Shown here in pieces: positions 35,867 through 44,554 of a stretch of 64,000 bases of DNA. The notes below the pieces were generated by a model, which saw only the letters and a list, made by a program, of their open reading frames with translations, made no database searches and was not told the origin of the DNA. Positions within the stretch are counted from its first letter, which is position 1. Every line of letters begins with the position of its first letter. The DNA is from Streptomyces sp. NBC_00335 (GTDB lineage: Bacteria > Actinomycetota > Actinomycetes > Streptomycetales > Streptomycetaceae), in the NCBI RefSeq assembly GCF_036127095.1, contig NZ_CP108006.1:6253501-6317500 (forward strand), in the 5' to 3' direction. The translations under genes and the position numbers were made by a program.

Positions 35867-36364
35867 TCATCCCGCGTCCGGACGCTCCGCCCGAGGCGGC
35901 GGCAGGCTCTGGGTCGGGCCGGCCTGCGCCGGCGGGCGGAGCGCGAGCATCCGCTCCACCAGGCGCAGGAACATCGCGACGGCACGCACCAGATCGTCCG
36001 CGTCCCGGCCGGTGGCCGCGCCCACTATGCCGGCCTCCGCCCGCGCCCGGCGGGCCGCGCCGGAGGCGAAGAGCGCGCTCCACTCGGTCAGTTCGGGCGC
36101 TATCTCCGGGAGCACCTCCCACGCGCTGCGGATCCGAGGCCTGCGCCGCGGGTGCACCGGCTCGGGCCGCCCGCGCGCGGCGAGCACGGCCGCCGCGGTG
36201 CGCAGCGCGGCGAGATGGGCGGTGGCGTACCGCTCGTGAGGCCGGGTCAGCCGGGCGGCTTCGGCCAGGCCCTCGTGGGCCTTGGCGAGCAGGTCGAGGG
36301 CGGCGGGGGGTGCCGCCGACTTCCGGGGGACGGGGTGGACAGGGGACGGGGACGGTGTGGCCAT
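35867..36364 (-). CDS. SAV_6107-type HEPN domain protein
   Basis: 165 residues, all-helical. The core (ALDLLAKAHEGLAEAARLTRPHERYATAHLAALRTAAAVLAARG...SAWEVLPEIAPELTEWSALFASGAARRARAEAG) is a HEPN-like domain, which in other families binds nucleotides or cuts RNA. An R-x4-H stretch (Arg45-His50) resembles the HEPN RNase motif, though its place in the first helix pair is not the usual one. AGGAGGTT lies 6 nt before the ATG, the strongest binding site nearby. Lies 71 bp upstream of the methyltransferase gene. Confidence 0.65.
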   Translation of the reverse strand: MATPSPSPVHPVPRKSAAPPAALDLLAKAHEGLAEAARLTRPHERYATAHLAALRTAAAVLAARGRPEPVHPRRRPRIRSAWEVLPEIAPELTEWSALFASGAARRARAEAGIVGAATGRDADDLVRAVAMFLRLVERMLALRPPAQAGPTQSLPPPRAERPDAG

Positions 36365-36556
36365 GACGAACCTCCTGTCGTCGCGTGCGCTTCGCACTGC
36401 CTGGTGGAGCTCCTACGGGTCGAGCTGTTCTTGTGTGTCCCCATCGTGACGGCACCCACTGACAATCGCGCTGACCTGCGGTTTCGCCCCCGGTCCCGAG
36501 ATAGCGGGCGGGCAACTGCCGCCCTCTGCGCAGCGGATGCGGCCAGGGATGCTAGT

Positions 36557-36582
36557 TTTTGAACTGACTGGTCAGTTCAAAA
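36557..36582. promoter_or_regulatory. 26-bp TetR-type operator
   Basis: Arms TTTTGAACTGAC and GTCAGTTCAAAA are exact complements around TG. Lies 13 bp before the ABC gene start, just after TAGTTT, a possible -10. The TetR gene two genes downstream is the natural candidate repressor. Confidence 0.7.
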
Positions 36583-36595
36583 GAGGGGGGAAGGC

Positions 36596-37612
36596 GTGGA
36601 CAGCCCGCACGGCGCGGCCGTCAAAGCCGAGGACTTCGGAGTCAAGGGCCCGCGCGGCTGGGTGTTCCGGGGCGTCGGGATCGACGCGGCGCCCGGCTCG
36701 CTCATCGCGGTCGAAGGCCCCTCCGGCAGCGGGCGGACCTGCCTGCTCCTCGCCCTCACCGGCCGCATGAAGCCCACCGAAGGCCACGCCGAGATCGGCC
36801 GCCACCGGCTGCCGAAGAAGATGGCCGCGGTCCGCCGCATCACCGCCCTCGGCCCGGTACCCGGGGTCAACGACCTCGACCAGGCCCTCACCGTCGCCGA
36901 GCAACTGCGCGAGGGAGCCCTCCTCCAGCGCCGCTACGACGGCCCCGTCCGGGCCCTGCTCCGCCCGCGCGAGGAGCGCCGCGCCTCCACCGCGGCCCGG
37001 ATCGACGCCGCGCTGGCCGCCGCCGGACTGGACGTGGAGGCCCTGCCGAAGGGTCCGCGCACCTCCGTACGGGACCTGGAACGACTGGAATCCGTACGGC
37101 TGTCGGTGGCCATCGCGCTGCTCGGCTCGCCGCGCCTGCTGGCCCTGGACGACCTGGACCTCAAGCTCTCGGACGCCGAGCGCGCCGAGGCCTGGGACCT
37201 GCTGCGCTCCCTCACCGCCCGCGGGACCACCGTCCTCGCGGTGTGCAGCGAGGCCCCGGCCGACGCGACGGTCCTGCGCACCGGCCCGGCGGCGGAACCC
37301 GCCGAGGCCACGGCTGCCGAGCCGGCCGCGGAGCCCTGTGCCGACCCGGCCGCGGTATCCGCCGCCGTGCCCCGGCCCACGGACTCCAAGGTCACCTGGG
37401 GCGTCCGGGCCACCGGCCCGCAGGACTCCGATTCCGATTCCGACCCGGCCGATTCCGACCCGGCCGATTCCGAGTCGGCCGACCCCGACTCGGCCGACGC
37501 AGCCGAGGGTACCGCCGACACCGGCGCCGCCGCCGACACCGCGGACGCCGCCCACGACCCGCACGACACGAAGGGGGACGACGATGCGCTCGCCGAAGCT
37601 GGCCGCGCTTGA
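36596..37612 (+). CDS. Degenerate ABC-type ATP-binding protein
   Basis: 338 residues. The ABC fold is clear from order and spacing, but the catalytic motifs are altered: Walker A is EGPSGSGRT with Arg47 for Lys; no LSGGQ signature is visible (RDLERLESVRLSVAIALLGS stands in its place); Walker B reads LLALDDL with Asp186 for the usual Glu. The last ~130 residues are a disordered Ala/acid-rich tail with a tandem SDPAD/ESADPDSAD repeat (DNA about 37425-37500). GTG start with GGGGGGAAGG upstream. Overlaps the YhgE gene by 29 bp. ATP may be bound and not hydrolysed. Confidence 0.75.
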   Translation: MDSPHGAAVKAEDFGVKGPRGWVFRGVGIDAAPGSLIAVEGPSGSGRTCLLLALTGRMKPTEGHAEIGRHRLPKKMAAVRRITALGPVPGVNDLDQALTVAEQLREGALLQRRYDGPVRALLRPREERRASTAARIDAALAAAGLDVEALPKGPRTSVRDLERLESVRLSVAIALLGSPRLLALDDLDLKLSDAERAEAWDLLRSLTARGTTVLAVCSEAPADATVLRTGPAAEPAEATAAEPAAEPCADPAAVSAAVPRPTDSKVTWGVRATGPQDSDSDSDPADSDPADSESADPDSADAAEGTADTGAAADTADAAHDPHDTKGDDDALAEAGRA

Positions 37613-39668
37613 GCTGAAGCGGTTCGGGCGGGGGAAGCTGCCCCGGGCCGCCCTCGTCGCACTGCTCCTGCTGCCGCTGCTCTACGGAGCCCTCTACCTC
37701 TGGTCCTTCTGGGACCCGTACAGCCGCCTCGACAAGGTGCCGGTCGCCCTCGTCAACTCCGACCGGGGCGCCACCGTCGACGGCAAGCAGATCGACGCCG
37801 GCGGCGAGATCACCCGCAAGCTGCACGACAGCAAGACCTTCGACTGGCGCGAGGTGAGCGCCGAGGAGGCGGCCGAGGGGCTGGAGAACGGCACGTACTA
37901 CCTCTCCCTCACCATGCCCGCCGACTTCAGCGCGAAGATCGCCTCCAGCTCCGGTGAGGACCCCGCCACCGGAGCCCTCCAGGTCCGCACCAACGACGCG
38001 AACAACTACATCGTCGGCTCGATCTCGCGCACCGTCTTCTCCGAGGTCCGCTCGGCGGCGTCCACCAACGCCTCCCGCGGCTTCCTCGACAAGATCTTCG
38101 TGAACTTCTCCGACCTCCACGGCAAGACCGCCGAGGCCGCCGACGGAGCCGACAAGCTCACGGACGGGGCGGGCAAGGCGCAGAAGGGCGCCAAGGACCT
38201 CGCCGACGGCCTGGACACGGCGAAGGAGAAGAACGGCGAGCTGACCGGCGGACTGAAGAAGCTGAACGAGGCCGCAGGACAGCTGGAAACGGGCGCGAAG
38301 GGCGTCGCGGCCGGCACCCAGACGCTCGCCGAAAAGGTCGGCGGCGCCGCCGACAAGGCCCGCCCCTTCCTCAAGGACCCCAAGAGCCTCGCGGACAGCG
38401 CCGAACTCGTCGCCGACACCGCCCAGGTCGTCAGCAAGCACCTCGAAGCCTTCGCCAAGGCGGCCCCGGCGGCCGCCACCGTCACCCAGCGCGTCTCCAC
38501 CGGCGCCGCCGACGTCTACGCGAAGACCTGCACCACCGGCGCCCAGCCGCTCCCCGACACCTGCCCGCAGCTGAAGAAGCTCAAGGACGACGCCGCCGAG
38601 GCCGCCGAACTCGCCGGTGACGTCGACACCCTCATCAAGAACGCGAACGGCGACCTCGCCACCCTCCACAAGCAGCTCGCCGACCTGGAGCGCGAAGCCC
38701 GCCTCCTCGTCACGAGGGCCCCCGGGCTCTCCGCGGACCTGGAAGCGGCGGTCACCCAGGTGAACGCCCTCAACGACGGCGCCCACAAGGTCTCCGACGG
38801 CATGGTCCGGCTGCACACCGGCATCGGCTCCGCCACCGAGGGCTCCGGCGCACTCGGCGCGGGCGTCGGCAAGCTCGGCGCCGGCGCGCACGACCTCGAC
38901 GGAGGCCTGGTCAAGCTCGTCGACGGCAACGGCGAACTCGCCGGCGGCCTGCACGACGGCGCGGGCAAGATCCCGGCCTACGACCAGCAGCAGCGCGACG
39001 CCCGCACCGAGGTCATGGCCGACCCGGTACGGCTCGCCAACCAGTCCCTGCACAAGGCGCCCAACTACGGCACCGGCTTCGCCCCGTACTTCATCCCGCT
39101 CTCCCTCTGGGTCGGCGCGATGGTCGCCTACATGCTGATCGCCCCCCTGAACCGGCGGGCCCTCGCCGCCGGAGCCTCGCCCTGGCGGATCGCCCTCGCG
39201 GGCTGGCTGCCCGTGGTCGGGATCGGCGCCGCGCAGGTGGGCGCACTGATGTCCGTACTGCACTGGGGACTCGGCCTGCAGATGGCCCGGCCGGCGCTCA
39301 CCGTGGCCTTCCTGATGCTGGTCACCGCCTGCTTCGCCGCGATCGTCCAGTGGCTCAACGCCAAGTTCGGCGCGGCCGGCCGGATCCTGGTCCTGGCCGT
39401 CCTGATGCTCCAGCTGACCTCGGCGGGCGGCACCTACCCCGTCCAGACCAGCCCCGGCTTCTTCAACGCCATCCACCCCTACCTGCCGATGTCGTACGTG
39501 GTCGAGAGCCTGCGCCGGCTCATCACCGGCGGCGACCTCGCCCCGGTCTGGCAGGGCTGCGCGGTCCTCACCGCCTTCACGGTCGGTGCCCTCGCCCTCA
39601 CCGCCCTCGCCGCCCGCGGCAAGCAGGTGTGGACGATGGACCGGCTGCACCCGGAACTGAGCCTGTAG
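37584..39668 (+). CDS. YhgE/Pip family membrane protein
   Basis: 694 residues. One N-terminal helix (LPRAALVALLLLPLLYGALYLWSFWDPY), the YhgE/Pip domain (VPVALVNSDRGATVDGKQIDAG...), a long extracellular helical region with repeated small-residue heptads (AADGADKLTDGAGKAQKGAKDLADGL and GALGAGVGKLGAGAHDLDGG), and about five C-terminal membrane helices of ABC-2 permease type from about residue 490. Relatives are the phage infection protein (Pip) and EsaA of type VII secretion. Likely forms a membrane complex with the ATP-binding protein. Confidence 0.85.
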   Translation: MRSPKLAALELKRFGRGKLPRAALVALLLLPLLYGALYLWSFWDPYSRLDKVPVALVNSDRGATVDGKQIDAGGEITRKLHDSKTFDWREVSAEEAAEGLENGTYYLSLTMPADFSAKIASSSGEDPATGALQVRTNDANNYIVGSISRTVFSEVRSAASTNASRGFLDKIFVNFSDLHGKTAEAADGADKLTDGAGKAQKGAKDLADGLDTAKEKNGELTGGLKKLNEAAGQLETGAKGVAAGTQTLAEKVGGAADKARPFLKDPKSLADSAELVADTAQVVSKHLEAFAKAAPAAATVTQRVSTGAADVYAKTCTTGAQPLPDTCPQLKKLKDDAAEAAELAGDVDTLIKNANGDLATLHKQLADLEREARLLVTRAPGLSADLEAAVTQVNALNDGAHKVSDGMVRLHTGIGSATEGSGALGAGVGKLGAGAHDLDGGLVKLVDGNGELAGGLHDGAGKIPAYDQQQRDARTEVMADPVRLANQSLHKAPNYGTGFAPYFIPLSLWVGAMVAYMLIAPLNRRALAAGASPWRIALAGWLPVVGIGAAQVGALMSVLHWGLGLQMARPALTVAFLMLVTACFAAIVQWLNAKFGAAGRILVLAVLMLQLTSAGGTYPVQTSPGFFNAIHPYLPMSYVVESLRRLITGGDLAPVWQGCAVLTAFTVGALALTALAARGKQVWTMDRLHPELSL

Positions 39669-39677
39669 CCCGATGGG

Positions 39678-39691
39678 ACAGGTTGACCTGT
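39678..39691. promoter_or_regulatory. Short palindrome before the TetR gene
   Basis: ACAGGTTGACCTGT, 6-bp arms around TG, 13 bp upstream of the TetR ATG. Its sequence differs from the operator at 36557-36582, and it includes a TTGACC that could be a -35. Confidence 0.35.
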
Positions 39692-39704
39692 GAGAATCAG
39701 CGCC

Positions 39705-40337
39705 ATGGAAAGCAGCAGCACCGGTACGGCCGGGGGCGGCGGCCGCCGCCAGGCCACACGGCAGAAGCTCTACGAAGCGGCCGTCACCCTCATAGCGGAG
39801 CAGGGTTTCTCCGCGACCACGGTCGACGAGATCGCCGAGCGGGCGGGGGTGGCGAAGGGCACCGTCTACTACAACTTCGCCAGCAAGAACGACCTCTTCG
39901 AGGAGCTGCTGCGGCACGGCGTCGGACTCCTGACCGAGTCCCTGCGGACGGCGGCGGAAACGACCGAGGCCAGGGGCGGGACCCGGGTCGAGGCACTCGA
40001 CGAGATGATCCGGGCCGGACTGGTCTTCATCGACCGGTACCCCGCCTTCACCCAGCTCTACGTCGCCGAGCTGTGGCGCACCAACCGGACCTGGCAGTCC
40101 ACCCTGATGGTCGTCCGGCGCGAGGCCGTCGCCGTCGTCGAGACGGTGCTCCGCGAGGGCGTGGAGCGCGGTGAGCTCAGCGCGGAGATCGACGTGCCGC
40201 TGACGGCCGCGGCGATGGTGGGGATGGTCCTGGTGGCGGCTCTGGACTGGCAGTCCTTTCAGAGCGAGCGGTCGCTGGACGACGTGCACTCGGCGCTGTC
40301 GCTGCTGCTGCGGGGCCGGGTGAGCGGGAACCGCTAG
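39705..40337 (+). CDS. TetR/AcrR family regulator
   Basis: 210 residues with the N-terminal helix-turn-helix RQKLYEAAVTLIAEQGFSATTVDEIAERAGVAKGTVYYNFASKNDLFEELL and a helical ligand-binding domain (TetR_C type). Third gene of the ABC/YhgE unit, beginning 36 bp after the YhgE stop, and probably represses it through the operator at 36557. A GTG at 39690 is an alternative start. Confidence 0.88.
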   Translation: MESSSTGTAGGGGRRQATRQKLYEAAVTLIAEQGFSATTVDEIAERAGVAKGTVYYNFASKNDLFEELLRHGVGLLTESLRTAAETTEARGGTRVEALDEMIRAGLVFIDRYPAFTQLYVAELWRTNRTWQSTLMVVRREAVAVVETVLREGVERGELSAEIDVPLTAAAMVGMVLVAALDWQSFQSERSLDDVHSALSLLLRGRVSGNR

Positions 40338-40414
40338 TCCGGTTCCACCGGTGGGTGACCCCCGATCGGCGGTGCCGCGGGGGTGGTGGGGCCGCGTAGA
40401 ACTGGTGGGGCGGG

Positions 40415-40556
40415 TGAGTATCCGTACCTAGGCGCGGAAATGAGTATCTGCGCGGATGGGCGCGGCTTGCCGGCAGGCCAGACTGGGGGTCACGGACAGG
40501 GACCCGGCTCGCACCGCCGACACGGGGCGGCAGGTGCGGACCGGGTCTCTCTGGCC
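40415..40556 (+). ncRNA. Structured intergenic region, small-RNA candidate
   Basis: Within the 375-bp gap 40338-40712, between convergent genes. TGAGTATC occurs twice (40415, 40441), then a long irregular hairpin: GGCCAGA/TCTGGCC (40476, 40550), GACCCGG/CCGGGTC (40501, 40541), GCACCGCC/GGCGG..TGC (40511, 40526-40537), followed at 40573 by a perfect terminator with a T-run. TAGAAC (40397-40402) could be a -10. No coding potential. The strand and transcription are inferred. Confidence 0.4.
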
Positions 40557-40572
40557 GACGGGGTGGGAACAC

Positions 40573-40619
40573 GGCCGAGGCCGGGGCTCGGGGGGATCGA
40601 GCCCCGGCCTCGGCCTTTT
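40573..40619 (+). terminator. Strong terminator (17-bp stem plus T4)
   Basis: GGCCGAGGCCGGGGCTC and its exact complement with a 9-nt loop, followed by TTTT. It is 236 bp past the TetR stop, so it may end a separate transcript rather than the TetR mRNA; it could also stop the converging transglutaminase mRNA. Confidence 0.85.
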
Positions 40620-40649
40620 CCCGTCCCGGGTACGAAGCCCGACCCCGGC

Positions 40650-40684
40650 TGCGGGTGTACCGCTGCGCGGGGCGGGTAGGGGAC
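40650..40684. repeat. Family 1 repeat fragment
   Basis: Ends GGGGCGGGTAGGGGAC, the right terminus of the family 1 repeat; preceded by GTACCGCTGCGCGG, which is like the sequence flanking the copies at 5258 and 24904. Confidence 0.5.
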
Positions 40685-40712
40685 AGCCCCGCAGGGCCGC
40701 CGCCACCCGCCG

Positions 40713-43136
40713 TCAGCCGCGCCCGCGCAGCGGGATCCGGGTGCGCAGCCGGGCCGCGGCCGAGGCCGCGCGGTCGGTCAGCGCCGCCCACCGGGCCGAG
40801 GCGGCCCAGCGCACGCGAGCCGCCGACCGGGGGAGGAACAGCGCCCGCAGCCGGGCCGTACGGGAGAGCACCGCGAGGAGCCCCGACCGGGCCAGCCCCA
40901 CGTCCTTGGCCAGCTCCCCGTAAGGGGGCTCCGCGCCCGGCGGTGCGTACAGTTCCCGCTCCACCGCACCCGCGACCCGGCGTACGGCATCGGCCGCCTC
41001 CGCGTCCAGCCGGCCCAGGGACACCACCCGGTCCGCAGCCCCCCGGGGCGACAGCGCCCCGTCCGGGACGATCCCGACATCCCACGCCGCGTCGCCCAGC
41101 TCCCGCCAGGCGGCCAGGACCTGTCCCGAGCCGAGCCGCCGCGCCCGCAGCCGTCCGCGCCACAGGACCGGCAGGAGCGGCAGGGCGAGCAGCAGGATGC
41201 AGGCGGCCGTCCAGGCCAGGACCGTGCCCGCCGAGGAGCCGTCGGCCCCCGCGCCCGTGTTCCGCTGCGCCGCGGCCGGACCGCACTCGCCCAGCTTCTT
41301 CTGGTCCGCGGGGCAGTCGTCCGCCGTCGAGGGCCCGGCCGAAGGCTGCGCCGCACTCGTGGACGGGGCCACCGTCGGAGCGCTCGGCCCGGTGTCCGGG
41401 GTGGCGGGCCGGCTGTAGTCCGGCACCGTGATGCCCGACCGGGGCGTCGGCTCGAAGCGGGTCCAGCCCACGCCCTCGAAGTACAGCTCCGGCCAGGCGT
41501 GCGCGTCCCGCATCGAGACGTTGACGACGCCGTCGGACTGCTTCACCCCGGGCGTGAACCCGACCGCGACCCGCGCCGGGATGCCGAGGGTGCGCGCCAT
41601 CGAGGCCATCGAGAAGGCGAAGTGGACGCAGAAGCCCTCCTTGTCGGCGAGGAACTTGGCGATGGCCTGAGAACCCGTACCCGAGGACACCTTCGTGTCG
41701 TAGCGGAACCCGCCGCTCACCGCGAAGTAGTCCTGGAGCTTGACCGCCGCCGAGTAGTCGTCCTTCGTGCCGCGCGTCACCTCGCGGGCCGTCTTGACGA
41801 CGATCTCCGGCAGGTTGTCCGGCACTTTCGTGTACTCGGTCGCGATCTCGGGGTTCGCCGCCGGCGCCCTGCGCAGCTGCTCGGCCGTCGGATTCAGCAG
41901 CAGGCTGCGCACCGAGTACTGCACGCCCTGGGCGTTCTGGAACTTGTCCTTGCCCAGCTGGTCCCCGACGAGCGTCCGCCCGGCGGGCTCGAAGCGCCAC
42001 TTCCCGGCGATGTCCACGCCCGTCGCCGGATACGGCATCGGCAGGTAGCGCTGCGCGTACGTCTGCGCCGAGGAGATGAAGGTCTGCACCTCGGTCGCGC
42101 CGTCCAGCACGCGCTCGCTCACCCCGGGCGGGTTCGGCATCCGCTTCGGGACGTCCGTCAGGGCCCGCCCCGAGGCCTCCCACTTGATGCCGTTGAACTC
42201 GTCCAGCGCCAGGATCCGCAGGTACTGCTCGCTGAGCTGCGGGCTGTCCGTGCGGTACCGCAGCACCACCCGGTTGTCCTGGGTGTTCAGACTGCTCTGC
42301 AGGGAGACCAGCGGGTTGACCGCCTGGATCGAGGGGCCGAGGCCGTTGCCCTCGCCCTCGCCCGCGCCGCCGCCCGGGCCCAGCACTCCGCTGCCCAGCG
42401 AGGGCAGCACCGCCGGCACCGCCAGCGCCAGACCCAGCGCGACCGCGCCGATCCGGCGCCCGGTGCGGACCGGGGCGAGCGCCTGTCCGCCGCCCGAGTA
42501 ACCGGCCGCCACCTTGCTGCGCGGGGCCGAGCCGAAGACCCGCCCCCACTGCGCGAGCCGGTCGCGGCCCTCGGAGAGCAGCAGCAGGAGGTAGCCGGTA
42601 CCGGCCAGCAGGAAGGAGACCCAGGAGGCGCCGGAGCCGGTGGCCGCGCCCGACAGGCCCGCCGCCACCGAGTACAGCGCGAGCAGCGGCAGCCCGGCCG
42701 CGGCGGCCGTGCGTACGGTCACCGCCAGCAGGTCCACCAGTAGCCCGATCAGCAGCACCCCGGACACCAGCAGCAGCCGGATCCCGTCCGTCAGCGGCGC
42801 CGGCATCGAGAACTCGTTCACGTCCTGCACGCCCTGGCGCAGCAGCGCGCCGAAGTCCGTCACGAGATAGCCCAGCAGCCCGTCGCCGGCGGCGGACTGG
42901 CCCTTCCCGCCGAACAGCAGCATCAGCGCCAGCAGCGATACGAACACCTGCGCCGCCACGGTCAGCGTCCGGGCCAGCGGCACCCGCCGCGCACCCGCGC
43001 CCACCGCGCTCTGCAGCGCCAGCAGCAGCGCCGCCTGCGGCAGCCAGCCGCCCGATTCCACCAGCGGGTTCAGCGACCAGGCGGTGAACAGCGTCGCCAG
43101 AGCCGCGAAGACCGTCAGTCTCGCCCGCCCGCTCAT
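40713..43136 (-). CDS. Membrane transglutaminase-like protein (DUF3488/TgpA type)
   Basis: 807 residues. About six N-terminal membrane helices (DUF3488), an extracytoplasmic transglutaminase-like domain with catalytic Cys in KEGFCVHFAFSMASMARTLGIPARVAVGF and His in DAHAWPELYFEGVGWTRFEPTP, a Ser/Thr/Pro-rich linker, one more membrane helix (LAWTAACILLLALPLLPVL) and a cytoplasmic DUF4129 tail. Start codon overlaps the DUF58 stop by 4 bp (ATGA). The MoxR/DUF58/transglutaminase trio is a widespread module of uncertain role, probably in envelope protein processing. Confidence 0.88.
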   Translation of the reverse strand: MSGRARLTVFAALATLFTAWSLNPLVESGGWLPQAALLLALQSAVGAGARRVPLARTLTVAAQVFVSLLALMLLFGGKGQSAAGDGLLGYLVTDFGALLRQGVQDVNEFSMPAPLTDGIRLLLVSGVLLIGLLVDLLAVTVRTAAAAGLPLLALYSVAAGLSGAATGSGASWVSFLLAGTGYLLLLLSEGRDRLAQWGRVFGSAPRSKVAAGYSGGGQALAPVRTGRRIGAVALGLALAVPAVLPSLGSGVLGPGGGAGEGEGNGLGPSIQAVNPLVSLQSSLNTQDNRVVLRYRTDSPQLSEQYLRILALDEFNGIKWEASGRALTDVPKRMPNPPGVSERVLDGATEVQTFISSAQTYAQRYLPMPYPATGVDIAGKWRFEPAGRTLVGDQLGKDKFQNAQGVQYSVRSLLLNPTAEQLRRAPAANPEIATEYTKVPDNLPEIVVKTAREVTRGTKDDYSAAVKLQDYFAVSGGFRYDTKVSSGTGSQAIAKFLADKEGFCVHFAFSMASMARTLGIPARVAVGFTPGVKQSDGVVNVSMRDAHAWPELYFEGVGWTRFEPTPRSGITVPDYSRPATPDTGPSAPTVAPSTSAAQPSAGPSTADDCPADQKKLGECGPAAAQRNTGAGADGSSAGTVLAWTAACILLLALPLLPVLWRGRLRARRLGSGQVLAAWRELGDAAWDVGIVPDGALSPRGAADRVVSLGRLDAEAADAVRRVAGAVERELYAPPGAEPPYGELAKDVGLARSGLLAVLSRTARLRALFLPRSAARVRWAASARWAALTDRAASAAARLRTRIPLRGRG

Positions 43137-44554
43137 CCCCAGCCCCCCGCCGAACCCGAACCGCCCGCCGTGCCGATCGGCGCGTTGCCCGCCTGTCGCC
43201 ACAGCTCCCCGAAGGCCACACCGGGCGGGGCGGCCAGAGCCGTCCAGCCCGCGTCGCGCAGCCCGCCCAGGCGCTCCTCCAGCGGAGGCACTCCCCCCGA
43301 CATCACTGACAGCACCGAAGCCAGCCCCTGCGGACGCCCGGACCAGTCCGCGGAGTCCAGTACGAAGGCCACGGCGCCGCCTCCGCGGCGGCACATCTTG
43401 GCCGCCAGTCCCGTCTGTACGTCGTCCAGGTCTCCGAAGAAGGCGATGAGGAGCCCGTCCCCGCCCGCTCCGCCGAGGCCGCTGCCGGCGCCGTTGCTCC
43501 GTACCGCGTCGCAGGCCCGCGAAAGGCCCGCGCCGTCGGAGTGGCCGATCACCGCGAGGGTGTCCATCAGCAGCCCCGCCGCCTCCGCGGACTCCTGCCC
43601 GCCGGAGGTGAAGCCGCCGCCCTCGCGGGGCACGCAGTCCCCGGTGTCGGTCAGCAGTCGCACCGAGAAGCCCTGCTCCAGCAGGTGCACGAGGGTCGAC
43701 GCGGCGGCGGAGACGGCCCATTCGAAGGCCGAGTCGGGGCCGGCGCCCTCGTAGGCGAGGCGCCGGGTGTCCAGTACGACGGTGGCCCGGCTGCGCTGCG
43801 GCTGCTCCTCGCGGCGCACCATCAGCTCGCCGTAGCGGGCCGTGGAGCGCCAGTGCACGCGGCGCAGGTCGTCGCCGCGCCGGTAGCCGCGCGGGATCAC
43901 GTCGTCCTCGCCCGCCAGGGCCAGCGAGCGGCGGCTGCCGTCGCCGTAGCCGGAGGACTCGCCGGTGAAGCGGACCAGGGGCAGTGCCTCGGTGCGCGGG
44001 ATGACGGTGAGGGTGTCGTAGGCGGAGAAGGAGCGGGTCAGCTCGACCAGCCCGAAGGGGTCGGTGAGGCGCAGCTGGAGCGGGCCCAGCGGGTAGCGGC
44101 CGCGCAGATCGGAGCGGACCCGGTACGAGACCTCGCGGCGGCCGCCCGGCTCCACCCGGTCCAGGACGAAGCGCGGCCGGGGCCCCAGTACGTACGGCAC
44201 CCGGTCCTGGAGCATCAGCAGCCCGGTCGGCATCCGGGAGGTGTTGTCGAGCCGCAGCTGCACCCGGGCCTCGGAGCCGGCGGGCACCCGCATCGGGGTC
44301 AGCCGGCGGGTGCCGGAGACCCGGTGGCGGGTGCGGTGCAGGGCCAGGACGCAGAGCAGCGGCAGCACGGCGAGCAGTAGCCCGACCCGGAGCAGCTCGG
44401 ACTGCCCGAGGACGTACGCGCACAGCCCGGCGGCGATCCCGGCGGCAAGGAAGGACCGGCCGCGGGTGGTCAGCCCGGACAGCGACGCGCGCAGCCCGCC
44501 ACCATCCTGCGGACCCCGGCCGCCGCCCGCGCCGTGCGGGGCGCCGGCGCTCAT
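43133..44554 (-). CDS. DUF58 domain protein
   Basis: 473 residues: two membrane helices near the N-terminus (SFLAAGIAAGLCAYVLGQ; VGLLLAVLPLLCVLAL), an immunoglobulin-like region, and the DUF58 motif RGYRRGDDLRRVHWRSTARYGELMVRREEQPQ followed by a degenerate von Willebrand A-like domain (TVVLDTRRL). Start overlaps the moxR stop by 1 bp (TGATG) and its stop overlaps the transglutaminase start; the three are clearly one operon. Confidence 0.87.
   Translation of the reverse strand: MSAGAPHGAGGGRGPQDGGGLRASLSGLTTRGRSFLAAGIAAGLCAYVLGQSELLRVGLLLAVLPLLCVLALHRTRHRVSGTRRLTPMRVPAGSEARVQLRLDNTSRMPTGLLMLQDRVPYVLGPRPRFVLDRVEPGGRREVSYRVRSDLRGRYPLGPLQLRLTDPFGLVELTRSFSAYDTLTVIPRTEALPLVRFTGESSGYGDGSRRSLALAGEDDVIPRGYRRGDDLRRVHWRSTARYGELMVRREEQPQRSRATVVLDTRRLAYEGAGPDSAFEWAVSAAASTLVHLLEQGFSVRLLTDTGDCVPREGGGFTSGGQESAEAAGLLMDTLAVIGHSDGAGLSRACDAVRSNGAGSGLGGAGGDGLLIAFFGDLDDVQTGLAAKMCRRGGGAVAFVLDSADWSGRPQGLASVLSVMSGGVPPLEERLGGLRDAGWTALAAPPGVAFGELWRQAGNAPIGTAGGSGSAGGWG

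Noticed and set aside
35037..36515. Extended 492-codon version of the methyltransferase
   Set aside because: The 5' 240 codons overlap the HEPN gene in another frame and are Arg/Pro-rich; a GTG with a good binding site sits at 35795.
37392..40289. Minus-strand open frame of 965 codons opposite the YhgE and TetR genes
   Set aside because: Antisense shadow; Gly/Val/Ala-rich composition with no domain, while the + strand proteins are clear family members.
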